From an uncultured Pelagibacteraceae bacterium (lineage in GTDB: Bacteria; Pseudomonadota; Alphaproteobacteria; Pelagibacterales; Pelagibacteraceae), in contig CACMOZ010000006.1 in the NCBI GenBank assembly GCA_902615435.1, positions 1 through 64,000 on the forward strand: a stretch of 64,000 nt of DNA. The letters are read 5' to 3'. A program made the position numbers and the translations under genes. Numbering within the stretch: position 1 is the first letter of the stretch; the number at the start of each line of letters is the position of its first letter. The notes under the pieces are model-generated. The model saw only the letters and a program-made list of their open reading frames with translations. It searched no databases and was not told where the DNA came from. Shown here piece by piece: positions 1 to 9,237 of this stretch.

Positions 1-599
1 CGCTATTAGGACCTGATATATGCGCATTAGGCTATAATTCATTATGGATAAATAATCCTACAAATAAAAATCCAGTTTTAAAAAAAACACCACACGTTGA
101 TGCATGGACGGGCACAAGTGAAAATACAATATTTGTTAAACTGTTTCTCACTGACGTAGATAAATTTAATAGTGTTACTATGTACCCAGGAACTAATTTA
201 CAAGGGTTATTACCAGTAAAAAGTAGAACAGTTGATAAAAAATTAAATTTAAAATTTACAGGCATTAATTTAGATAATATTAAAAAAGGTGATTTATTAA
301 TTTGGCATGCATTGACACTTCATTCTACAACTGGTCATAGTGCTAAAAAACAAAGAGTTTCATTTACAACAAGATTTACTTCGACAGAAAGCAAATTTTC
401 ATCACAAGAAAGAGCACTTGGTTATGAAACAGTAACGGTTGGTCCTTTAAATCAAATAAAAAGAATAATTGGAAATGATAATTTACAACCACTTAGAACT
501 TATGGAGGCTATGTTGGTTCAGACAAGAGATTAAAAGATTTATACGATTTAAGTAATTATAATGATGATATTGAAAAATATATTTCATTATTAGAATAA
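1..599 (+). CDS. Fe(II)/2-oxoglutarate dioxygenase, phytanoyl-CoA dioxygenase-like (5' truncated by window edge)
   Basis: Frame of ORF 180..599 stays open to the window start (LLGPDICALGYNSLWINN...TPHVDAWTG...); HVD motif and distal H (LIWHALTLHST) fit a 2OG-Fe(II) oxygenase. Confidence 0.65.
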   Translation, partial: LLGPDICALGYNSLWINNPTNKNPVLKKTPHVDAWTGTSENTIFVKLFLTDVDKFNSVTMYPGTNLQGLLPVKSRTVDKKLNLKFTGINLDNIKKGDLLIWHALTLHSTTGHSAKKQRVSFTTRFTSTESKFSSQERALGYETVTVGPLNQIKRIIGNDNLQPLRTYGGYVGSDKRLKDLYDLSNYNDDIEKYISLLE

Positions 600-1376
600 A
601 TGTTTTTAAAAAAATTTCTTTATACTAATTTTCCAAAACAGTACGGTATGTTTTATGGCTATTTAGCTTTACCTATTAAACTTTTTTTATTTAAATTAAA
701 TATCGAAATTTTTTTTGGGAACAAAGATCAAGATAAGTGGGTAGTGAAAGAGGTGATGAATTATAAAAAAAAAGGGTATTTTATTGATCTCGCTGCAACT
801 GATGGAATACATGAAAATAATACTTACTTTCTTGAAAAAAAATTAAATTGGGATGGTATTTGTATTGAGCCAAATAAAGATTTTTTTAACAAATTAAAAA
901 AAAATAGAAATGTAAGTTGTTTTTGTGAGGTTATTGACAATAAAGTCAAAAAAATTAACTTTTTCCCAAATAAAGGCATCGGAGGTATTGTCGGAGAAGA
1001 ATTTGATAATAATTTTAATAAAAGGGAAAAACTTTTAAAAAGAGCTTTTGAGAATAATAGAATTGAGAAAAGAGAAACAAAGACAATAAGGGATATTTTA
1101 TTGATAAGCAAAGCTCCTAAAGTAATCGATTATTTTAGCTTGGATGTTGAAGGAGCTGAAGAAAATATAATTAAAAACTTCCCTTTCAATGAATATAAAA
1201 TATTGAGCATGACAATTGAAAGACCTACTCCAAAAATAAATGAAATTTTGAAGAGCAATGATATGTTATTTGTAAAAAACTATAAAGTTGATAGTTTTTA
1301 TATAAATAAAATTCTTAAAGATAAAATTGATATTGAGTTTGAAAAATTTTCGCAACTGGATAAAAAAAAATGGTAG
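600..1376 (+). CDS. FkbM family methyltransferase
   Basis: GYFIDLAATDGIHENNTYFLEKKLNWDGICIEPN and YFSLDVEGAEENI motifs typical of FkbM methyltransferases. Confidence 0.85.
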   Translation: MFLKKFLYTNFPKQYGMFYGYLALPIKLFLFKLNIEIFFGNKDQDKWVVKEVMNYKKKGYFIDLAATDGIHENNTYFLEKKLNWDGICIEPNKDFFNKLKKNRNVSCFCEVIDNKVKKINFFPNKGIGGIVGEEFDNNFNKREKLLKRAFENNRIEKRETKTIRDILLISKAPKVIDYFSLDVEGAEENIIKNFPFNEYKILSMTIERPTPKINEILKSNDMLFVKNYKVDSFYINKILKDKIDIEFEKFSQLDKKKW

Positions 1377-2155
1377 AAAAAAATATTAAATCTTTACTTA
1401 AAAATGGATACTTTATTTATAACGTTAAAGATAAAAAAAAACTTAATTTCTTAAAAGATGATATCTTTAAAGAGTCAAAGAAAATTTTAAAAGGGAAGAT
1501 CAAAAAAAATTTTTTCAATGAATTTCATAATATAAATATTTCTAATCAAAAATTAAATGAATATAGACTTAAATTAATGAAAAAAGTAAACGTTGGAGAA
1601 AAATTTTCGAAAAAAGGCTATGAAATCTTCCAAGAAATAATTCAAAAAATTTTTGGTCTAGATATCGTCGCTCAAAAAAATGTAAATCTCGTTATACAAA
1701 AGCCAAACGACCCTTCTCAAATTTCTGTTCACCGAGACGCCCCACCTAATTCAGACTATGAGTTAGTAGTTTGGGTACCATTAGTAAATACTTTCAAATC
1801 AAAAAATATGTATATTTTAGATAAAAATAACACTTCTAAACTTATAAAAAAAATTAAAAAATTTTCAAATAACAATAAAAAAAGTGAAAAAATAATGGAT
1901 TTTTATTATTCATTTGCATTTAACAAATCTAAAAAACATAAACTTAGATTTGGGCAGGCCTTAATTTTTTGGACAGGTTTAATTCATTGTGTACCTGAAA
2001 ATCAAGAAAAAGAAACTCGATGGTCTCTTAACTTTAGATTTAAAAATACATTTTCACCCTATGGCACAAAAGGTTTTCCAGACTATTTTGCTGTAGCTAA
2101 TTCATCTCCAATTACTAAACTAGCTTTAGAGAAGAAAGGTTCCGACTTTAATTGA
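1370..2155 (+). CDS. Sporadic-carbohydrate-cluster type 2OG-Fe(II) oxygenase
   Basis: HRDAPPNSDYELVVWVPL and LIHCVPENQEKETRWSLNFRFKN motifs; sits next to a LIC12192-like protein. Confidence 0.65.
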   Translation: MVEKNIKSLLKNGYFIYNVKDKKKLNFLKDDIFKESKKILKGKIKKNFFNEFHNINISNQKLNEYRLKLMKKVNVGEKFSKKGYEIFQEIIQKIFGLDIVAQKNVNLVIQKPNDPSQISVHRDAPPNSDYELVVWVPLVNTFKSKNMYILDKNNTSKLIKKIKKFSNNNKKSEKIMDFYYSFAFNKSKKHKLRFGQALIFWTGLIHCVPENQEKETRWSLNFRFKNTFSPYGTKGFPDYFAVANSSPITKLALEKKGSDFN

Positions 2156-2538
2156 TGAAAAGCTATCATGCTTGGTTAGATATTGGAGCAGGTAAAGTAA
2201 TTACACAGCCTATGCAAAGAGTCCTATGTCAAAATTTTGCATCTAAATTGAATGGAAAAATAATATTTGAGTTAGGTGAAGATGTAGAGTTTAGTAAAGC
2301 AAAAATACAATTTAAAAAAATGTATACTACAGATTTAAAAGTTGATGGTTTTATTTTTTTAGGTCTTGAACAATTTATAAACCAAAAAAAACTTGAAATT
2401 AATTTAATAAAAGATGTTTTAAAAAAAGGATACGAACTTCACTATATCAGACAAAATTTATCTTTTTTTTCAATTACTGACTTCAAAAAAAGTGTAAATG
2501 ATTTGATTTTGTTCAGCGATTTGAATAAAAGTAACTAA
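2152..2538 (+). CDS. LIC12192-like sporadic carbohydrate cluster protein
   Basis: 128 aa protein overlapping the 2OG oxygenase by ATGA; size and context match the LIC12192 (TIGR04323-like) family; recognised from memory only. Confidence 0.5.
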   Translation: MMKSYHAWLDIGAGKVITQPMQRVLCQNFASKLNGKIIFELGEDVEFSKAKIQFKKMYTTDLKVDGFIFLGLEQFINQKKLEINLIKDVLKKGYELHYIRQNLSFFSITDFKKSVNDLILFSDLNKSN

Positions 2539-2549
2539 GAAAAATTGAA

Positions 2550-3674
2550 ATGAAAGAACACACAGATTTAATTCTTGATGGAACAAAAATAGCTTGGCAT
2601 AAAGATCGAATTGCTTCCTGGCAAAGAGGTGAAAAAATTGCCCCTATAACTATTGATATGGCTTTAACTAGAGCATGTAATTATTCCTGCTCGTTTTGTT
2701 ATGCAATGTTTCAAGAAAACGATAGAAAGATTATTACAAAAGATATAATTTATGGCTTTTTAGACGACTGTGCTGAAATTGGCGTAAAAGGTATAAGCTT
2801 TGTGTCAGATGGTGAGAGCACAATATCCCCAGTTTTTGCTGATGCTTGTAAAAGAGGTCATGAGCTTGGACTTTCAATGGCAGTTGGCACTAATGCCTTT
2901 GTTTTAACTAAATCCAAAGCTGAAGAAGTTTTACCATATTTAACTTATTTAAGAGTAAATTTTTCAGCTGGAGAAAAAAAAAGGTATTCAGAAATTATGG
3001 GAGTTAAAGAAAATCATTTTGAAAGAGTATGTCAAAACATCGAAGACATGATTGCAATTAAAAAAAGAGATAATTTAAAAGTTACTATTGGAATGCAAAT
3101 GGTATTAATGCCAGAAGATGAAGATCAAATTATACCATTAGCAAAACTTGGAAAAAAATTAAGGCCAGATTATTTAATAATAAAACATTGTACAGATAAT
3201 GAAGATGGTGATCTAGGAATAGATTATAATAAGTATGAGAAATTTTATGATAAACTTCGTGAAGCTGAGAAATATTCTGATGAAGACTATAAAGTTGTAG
3301 TCAAATGGTCTAAGATAAAAGACAAAGGTAATTCTGGAAGAAAATATCAAAGATGTTATGGAGCTCCATTTATGTTGCAAATGTCTGGCTCTGGTTTAGT
3401 AGCGCCTTGCGGAGCATTATTTAATGAAAAATATAAAAAATTTCACATTGGAAATATATGTGAAACAAGGTTTAAAGATATTTGGAACTCAGAAAGATAC
3501 TGGTCTGTAATGAATTACTTGTCATCAGAAAAGTTTAATGCTCAAAAAATGTGTGCCTCTTTATGTTTGCAACACAAAGTTAATGAAGCGCTAGACTCTC
3601 ATGTAAAAGGCGACATTGATTTATTAAATCAAGAGCTTCCGAAAAAAATACCTAAACATATTAATTTTATTTAA
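2550..3674 (+). CDS. Radical SAM / SPASM-domain protein
   Basis: CNYSCSFCY radical SAM cluster motif and C-terminal Cys-rich SPASM-like region (CYGAPF...CGALFNEKY...CASLCLQH). Confidence 0.85.
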   Translation: MKEHTDLILDGTKIAWHKDRIASWQRGEKIAPITIDMALTRACNYSCSFCYAMFQENDRKIITKDIIYGFLDDCAEIGVKGISFVSDGESTISPVFADACKRGHELGLSMAVGTNAFVLTKSKAEEVLPYLTYLRVNFSAGEKKRYSEIMGVKENHFERVCQNIEDMIAIKKRDNLKVTIGMQMVLMPEDEDQIIPLAKLGKKLRPDYLIIKHCTDNEDGDLGIDYNKYEKFYDKLREAEKYSDEDYKVVVKWSKIKDKGNSGRKYQRCYGAPFMLQMSGSGLVAPCGALFNEKYKKFHIGNICETRFKDIWNSERYWSVMNYLSSEKFNAQKMCASLCLQHKVNEALDSHVKGDIDLLNQELPKKIPKHINFI

Positions 3675-3691
3675 CTCTAGTTAATAAAAAA

Positions 3692-4573
3692 CTGAAAAAG
3701 AAATACAACAAAATCGTTTTGCTAGGGGCATCAGGCTTTCTTGGAAGCTATATCTTTAAAAGACTTTATTTGCAGGAAAAAAATATAATAAGACAAAGTA
3801 GAAAAAAAAGAAAAAATTTTATAAAAATTGATTTATTAAATAAACGAGAAGTTTTTAAAAAACTAAAAAAAATTAATCCTAAAATTATAATAAATACATC
3901 CGGTATGACTGATGTAGAAAAATGCGAAAATAGTTTTCACTTGGCTTTTAAGTCAAATGTAGTTTCAATTCAGAATGTTTGTGAATATGTTAAGACTTAC
4001 AATAAAAATTGTTATTTTATAAATATTTCTACAGATCATTTATATAACGGAAAAGGTCCTCACAAAGAAGAAAATATAAATTTAATTAATAATTACGCAC
4101 TCACAAAGTATTTAGGTGAGGTAATGTCCTCAAAGATAGATTCGATAAATCTTAGAGTAAATTTTTTTGGTAATAACTTTATTAAAAAAACAGGTTTAGT
4201 AAATTGGTTTATAAATGCATGTAAAAGAAAAAAAAAAATATTTTTATACAAAGATATATTATTTTCACCTCTTGAAATAAATTCCCTTACAGAAATAATT
4301 TCAAAAATAATTAATAAAAGGATTAGTGGTACTTATAATTTAGGATCAAATAATGGAATATCTAAAGCAGAATTTCTTAATTTGATTGGTAAAAATTTAA
4401 AACTTAATTTGAAATTTGCAAAGATCACAAGCTCCAGTAATATTAAGAACAGGGCAAAAAGACCTAATGATATGAGACTCAATAATAAGAAGTTTGAAAA
4501 AAAATTTAAGATTAAATTACCAAATATATATCAAGAAATTCAAAAATTTTGTATAAATTATAATAATTACTAA
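3692..4573 (+). CDS. dTDP-4-dehydrorhamnose reductase-like SDR (RmlD-like)
   Basis: Rossmann GASGFLGSY, NTSGMTDVEKCE, STDHLYNGKGPHKEE and YALTKYLGE motifs. The track starts at TTG 3719 inside the Rossmann strand; the reading frame supports upstream KKYNKIVLLGASG, with CTG at 3692 as a candidate start. Confidence 0.75.
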   Translation: MKKKYNKIVLLGASGFLGSYIFKRLYLQEKNIIRQSRKKRKNFIKIDLLNKREVFKKLKKINPKIIINTSGMTDVEKCENSFHLAFKSNVVSIQNVCEYVKTYNKNCYFINISTDHLYNGKGPHKEENINLINNYALTKYLGEVMSSKIDSINLRVNFFGNNFIKKTGLVNWFINACKRKKKIFLYKDILFSPLEINSLTEIISKIINKRISGTYNLGSNNGISKAEFLNLIGKNLKLNLKFAKITSSSNIKNRAKRPNDMRLNNKKFEKKFKIKLPNIYQEIQKFCINYNNY

Positions 4574-5640
4574 TGATAACATTTAAGATTAATAAAAAAA
4601 GAATTGGAGAAAACTATCCGACATATTTTATTGCTGATATAGCAGCAAATCATGACGGGTCATTAACGAGAGCAAAAAAACTTATAAAGCTCTCTGCTTT
4701 AGCGGGCGCCGATGCAGTCAAATTTCAACATTTTAAAGCTGAGACAATTGTTAGTGATTATGGCTTTAAAAAATTGGGTAAATTTTCTCACCAAAAAAAG
4801 TGGAAAAAGTCAGTTTTTGAGATTTATAAAGCTGCGAGTATAAATAATAAATGGAATTCAGAGTTATATAAAACTTGTAAAAAATACAAAATAGACTTTT
4901 TAACTGCACCCTATGATCTTGAATATATAGATCAAGTTTCAAAATTTATATGTGCCTATAAAATAGGATCTGGAGATATAACATGGCATGAGGCAGTGAA
5001 AAAAATCTCAAAAAAAAGAAAACCAGTTATATTAGCATCGGGTGCATCTAATATTGAAGATGTAAAAAAAGCAATCTCCTTAATATATAAGTACAATAAA
5101 AAAATTGTTTTAATGCAATGCAATACCAACTACACAGCAAGTGAAGAAAATTATAAATTTATTAATTTGAATGCCTTAAACACTTTTAAAAAGATATTTA
5201 AAAATAAAATAGTTTTAGGTCTAAGCGATCATACTTTTGGAAGTGAAACTGTTTTGGGCGCAATATCTTTAGGTGCTAGAGTTGTTGAAAAACACTTTAC
5301 AGATGACAACAATAGAAATGGTCCTGACCACAAATTTTCAATGAACCCAAATACTTGGAGGGAAATGATTGATTCATCAAGAAGATTAGAAAAATCTTTT
5401 GGAAATGGAAAAAAAATAGTTGAAAAAAATGAGATGGATACTGTAATAATTCAAAGAAGATCTTTAAGAGCATCAAAAAAAATCGCTAAAAATACAGTTT
5501 TGAAACATAAACACATAATAGCGTTAAGACCGTGCCCAAAAAATGCAATTTCTCCTGATCAGATTGAAAAAGTTTTAGGAAAAAAAACTCTTAAAAATAT
5601 AAATTTTCATGAACATTTTACATGGAAAAAAATAAGATAA
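4573..5640 (+). CDS. N-acetylneuraminate synthase family protein with C-terminal SAF domain (NeuB paralogue 1)
   Basis: IADIAANHDGSLTRAKKLI, AVKFQHFKAE, GLSDHT, VVEKHFTDD, and SAF-like RRSLRASKKI. Confidence 0.85.
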   Translation: MITFKINKKRIGENYPTYFIADIAANHDGSLTRAKKLIKLSALAGADAVKFQHFKAETIVSDYGFKKLGKFSHQKKWKKSVFEIYKAASINNKWNSELYKTCKKYKIDFLTAPYDLEYIDQVSKFICAYKIGSGDITWHEAVKKISKKRKPVILASGASNIEDVKKAISLIYKYNKKIVLMQCNTNYTASEENYKFINLNALNTFKKIFKNKIVLGLSDHTFGSETVLGAISLGARVVEKHFTDDNNRNGPDHKFSMNPNTWREMIDSSRRLEKSFGNGKKIVEKNEMDTVIIQRRSLRASKKIAKNTVLKHKHIIALRPCPKNAISPDQIEKVLGKKTLKNINFHEHFTWKKIR

Positions 5641-6263
5641 TAATTATACCAACTTTTAATGAACTTAGATCTATTAAAAGAGTCATTAGAGATTGCCCAA
5701 ATAGTTGGAACATATTAGTAGTAGATGATGCAAGCAGTGACGGTACTAATTTATGGTTAAGAAAAAAAAAAATTTCTTTTTTATTAAATAAAAAAAATCA
5801 AGGTTATGAAAGATCTTTAATTAGAGGTTTTAAGCAAGTTATTAAAAATAAAAAAATAAGATATTTAGCAACTATGGACGCAGATGGAGAACATAATCCA
5901 AAATACTTAAAAAAAATGATAAACCATATATCAAAAAAAAATTTAGATATGGTAATTTCTGAGAGAAATAGCTACAACAGATTGAGCGAGGCTTTAGTGG
6001 GAAAAATATTTAAATTAAAGTATGGTATAAAAGATCCTTTATCTGGATATAAAGTTTATAAAGTTTCTGCACTTAAAAAAATTATAAAAAATATTAAAAC
6101 AAATTCTTTTTTAGTAGATATAATTTGTAAATTTAACTCTTTGTCAAAAAAATTAGGAGTGATAAATTCTCAAAGTAGACAGAGAATTTTTGGCCGTCCT
6201 AAAGTAGGTTTTAATCTTTTCGTCAATATAAAGATTATTCTTTTACTAAGATTAATATTTTAA
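5622..6263 (+). CDS. Glycosyltransferase family 2 (DPM1-like)
   Basis: IIIIPTFNELRSIKRVI...VVDDASSDGT...ATMDADGEHNP. Confidence 0.85.
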   Translation: MEKNKIIIIPTFNELRSIKRVIRDCPNSWNILVVDDASSDGTNLWLRKKKISFLLNKKNQGYERSLIRGFKQVIKNKKIRYLATMDADGEHNPKYLKKMINHISKKNLDMVISERNSYNRLSEALVGKIFKLKYGIKDPLSGYKVYKVSALKKIIKNIKTNSFLVDIICKFNSLSKKLGVINSQSRQRIFGRPKVGFNLFVNIKIILLLRLIF

Positions 6264-6279
6264 AATTAAAAAAAACTAT

Positions 6280-7284
6280 ATGTTTGATAAAAAAACTATA
6301 TTTATTACCGGGGGCACGGGCTCTTTTGGAAAAGCATTTACCAGAAAAATTTTAGAAGATTTCAACCCACTAAGAATTGTTATATTCAGCCGAGACGAGT
6401 TCAAACAACATTTGATGATGAAAGACCCATTTTTTAGCAAGCACCAAGATAAGATAAGGTATTTGATAGGAGATGTAAGGGATAAAGAAAGATTAAAATT
6501 AGCTTTTCAAATGGAAATAGACATCTTAATTCATGCTGCAGCTTTAAAACAAGTAGAGACATCTGAGTACAACCCTTTTGAAACTGTAAAAACAAATGTT
6601 TTAGGAGCTCAAAATTTAATTGAATTAGCAATACAAAAAAAAATTAAAAAAATAATTGCTCTAAGTACTGACAAAGCTGCATCTCCAACAAACTTATACG
6701 GAGCAACAAAATTGGTTTCAGATAAATTATTTGTAAATGCAAATAATTATGGCTCTATTTCAAAATTTGCAGTTGTTAGATATGGTAATGTATTCAATAG
6801 CAGAGGATCTGTGGTTGAAGTTTTTAGATCAATGAAGGAAAAAAACATTTTCAAAGTTACAGATAAAAAAATGACCAGATTCAACATTACTTTGGACCAG
6901 AGCATTGAGTTCGTCATAAAGTCCCTAAAAAATATGTTTGGAGGTGAAATATTTGTTCCAAAAATACCATCTTATAAATTAACTGATCTAGTGAAGGCAA
7001 TTTCAAACAATGGAAAAATTAAAATTGTAGGAATAAGGCCTGGAGAAAAACTTCATGAAGAAATGGTAACCTCTTCTGACTCCCTTAATTGCTATGAACT
7101 AAATGACCAATTCATCATATTGCCCTTATCTTTTAAATTTTTAAAATGGAACATTAAAAATTTTTTAAATAAATACAAAACCTCAAAACCAAAAAAATGT
7201 AGAGAAGGCTTCTCTTACAATAGTGTAGAAAATAAAAATTTCCTTAGAATAAAAGAAATTCAAAAATTACTTAAAAAATACTAA
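6280..7284 (+). CDS. pseB: UDP-N-acetylglucosamine 4,6-dehydratase (PseB/FlaA1 family)
   Basis: ITGGTGSFGKAF, IFSRDEFKQ, HAAALKQVETSEYNPFE, LSTDKAASPTNLYGATKL. Confidence 0.85.
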   Translation: MFDKKTIFITGGTGSFGKAFTRKILEDFNPLRIVIFSRDEFKQHLMMKDPFFSKHQDKIRYLIGDVRDKERLKLAFQMEIDILIHAAALKQVETSEYNPFETVKTNVLGAQNLIELAIQKKIKKIIALSTDKAASPTNLYGATKLVSDKLFVNANNYGSISKFAVVRYGNVFNSRGSVVEVFRSMKEKNIFKVTDKKMTRFNITLDQSIEFVIKSLKNMFGGEIFVPKIPSYKLTDLVKAISNNGKIKIVGIRPGEKLHEEMVTSSDSLNCYELNDQFIILPLSFKFLKWNIKNFLNKYKTSKPKKCREGFSYNSVENKNFLRIKEIQKLLKKY

Positions 7285-7302
7285 TCAAAAAATTATATTC
7301 TA

Positions 7303-7965
7303 ATGATCAGCAAAAATGATATAGGAATTTTTTCTATTGCAAGACTTTCAAGCAAAAGACTAAAAAAAAAAATGATTAGAAAATTTTCTAATACAACTTT
7401 AACTGATATAATTTTATCTAAACTATCTAAACTTGGTAACAATGCATTTTTTGCAGGGCATGAGAACATCTTTAAAAAAAAAAGCATTAAACATAAAGTT
7501 AGATTTGTACAAAGAAGCAAGTTATCTTCTATTTCCAATAATTCTTACGCACAAATATTCTCTTTTTTAAAAAAAGAAAAATTTAATTATTTACTTTTAA
7601 TTAATCCATGCATGCCTAACCTTAGAATATCTACTATAAAAAAATTTATTAAAAAAGTTCAAAAACTGAATGGCCCTGCTTTTACAGTTTTTGAAGAAAA
7701 AAATTATTTTTTAAACAAAAAAAATATTCCGCTTAATTTCAAAAAATTAAAAAAAAATGAAACATTAGATACTAAAAAAGTAAAATCGATAAAATCATTT
7801 GCTCATGTTTTTTATTTTTTTGAAAAAAAATATTTTTTAAAGAATGGGCACTATTGGAATTGGAGTAAGCTAAATTACGTTGAACTACAAAAAACGAACG
7901 AATTTTTAGATATAGATAATCTTAAAGATTTTAAAGAAGCTGAATTAGTTTGGAAAAAATTCTAA
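7303..7965 (+). CDS. Divergent acylneuraminate cytidylyltransferase-like protein
   Basis: IFSIARLSSKRLKKKMI N-terminus, LINPCMPNLR and C-terminal DIDNLKDFKEAE cytidylyltransferase features. Confidence 0.6.
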   Translation: MISKNDIGIFSIARLSSKRLKKKMIRKFSNTTLTDIILSKLSKLGNNAFFAGHENIFKKKSIKHKVRFVQRSKLSSISNNSYAQIFSFLKKEKFNYLLLINPCMPNLRISTIKKFIKKVQKLNGPAFTVFEEKNYFLNKKNIPLNFKKLKKNETLDTKKVKSIKSFAHVFYFFEKKYFLKNGHYWNWSKLNYVELQKTNEFLDIDNLKDFKEAELVWKKF

Positions 7966-9224
7966 CTAAAATGTTTAGGAAAATAAATTTATTTTTTTTA
8001 AATATTATTTTATTACCTGTAAGTTTAATAATAATATTATTACGACCATTTGTTTTATTAAGATTTAAGGAACTTTCATCGGAACTTTTTGGTGGTTTTA
8101 TTGCTTTCCCTGAGATTTACCTATGTGAAAAAAAAGAAAAAATAAATTTGCCCAACAAGACACATCTTGATATTTTTTATCCTCATCATTTGGGTTTAAT
8201 TTGTAATTCAGCTCTAATGAAAATGTGGAAGAGAAAATTATTAATTTTACCTTCTGTAATATGCCATCCAATTAACATTCAGCTTTCGACTATAAGTAAA
8301 TTTTTTAATATGAAAAATATTCACGATGTCGGTGATAATACTTCTATGGACAGGGATGTTCACAATCTGTTTAATAAACATAGTATAAATATTTCATTTA
8401 ATTCTGAAGAGAAAATTAATGGAATAAAATTTTTGAGAAAGATTGGTCTTAAAGAAAACGAAAAGTTTGTGTGTGTTGCAGTTAGAGACGGTCAATATAA
8501 TAAAGATTTTTATAAAGATTCTTATGATAATTTGAAACTCAACAGACATGATTACAGAAATTGGAATATTCAAAATTTTATACCTGCAATAGAATATTTA
8601 TTAGAAAAAGGTTATTTTGTTATAAGAGTTGGTAAAAATTCAAAAGAAAAATTAAATATTCAAAATGAAAAATTTTTTGATTATACATTTTCTAATATTA
8701 AAAATGATTTTATTGATATATTTTTAGGAGCTAATTGTCATTTTTGTATAAGCACGGGTTTTGGATACGATATGATACCCCATGTCTTTAGAAGACCAGT
8801 AATTTTTTTGGGTGTACCAATTGGTTTGCTTAATACTTATAGCTCAAAATACATTTTACTTACTAAACATCATGTAGATAAAAAAACACAAAAAAAGCTT
8901 ACCTTAAGCGAAATATTTCAGAAAAATTTGGCTTTTGCACAGGACATTAATGAATTTGAAAATATGAATGTAAAATTAATTGATTGTTCATCTGATGAAA
9001 TAAAGTCAGCTACAATTGAAATGATCGAGCTTATTAAAAATAATTTTAAACAAGATAATAAAAATTCTGAACAAATAAAAAAATTTTGGAGTCTTTACCT
9101 TTCATTTTGTCAGGATAAAAAATACTCAGATAGGCCGCTAGTCAAATACTCGAAAATTCACGGGAAGATCCTAGCTAAGATAAGCCCAAATTTTCTTCTT
9201 AAAAATCAAAATTTATTAAATTAA
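7950..9224 (+). CDS. TIGR04372-like putative glycosyltransferase
   Basis: VAVRDGQYNKDFY...NWNIQNFIPAIEYLLEKGYFVIRVGK...CHFCISTGFGYDMIPHVFRRPVIF resembles the TIGR04372 family. Confidence 0.65.
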   Translation: MEKILTKMFRKINLFFLNIILLPVSLIIILLRPFVLLRFKELSSELFGGFIAFPEIYLCEKKEKINLPNKTHLDIFYPHHLGLICNSALMKMWKRKLLILPSVICHPINIQLSTISKFFNMKNIHDVGDNTSMDRDVHNLFNKHSINISFNSEEKINGIKFLRKIGLKENEKFVCVAVRDGQYNKDFYKDSYDNLKLNRHDYRNWNIQNFIPAIEYLLEKGYFVIRVGKNSKEKLNIQNEKFFDYTFSNIKNDFIDIFLGANCHFCISTGFGYDMIPHVFRRPVIFLGVPIGLLNTYSSKYILLTKHHVDKKTQKKLTLSEIFQKNLAFAQDINEFENMNVKLIDCSSDEIKSATIEMIELIKNNFKQDNKNSEQIKKFWSLYLSFCQDKKYSDRPLVKYSKIHGKILAKISPNFLLKNQNLLN

Positions 9225-9237
9225 TCAAAATTTTTAT

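Noticed and set aside
32-265. Minus-strand ORF at the window start
   Set aside because: Antisense to a plus-strand dioxygenase frame with recognisable motifs.
824-1111. Minus-strand 95-aa ORF
   Set aside because: Antisense to the FkbM methyltransferase; Leu/Phe/Ser-rich complement of AT-rich coding sequence.
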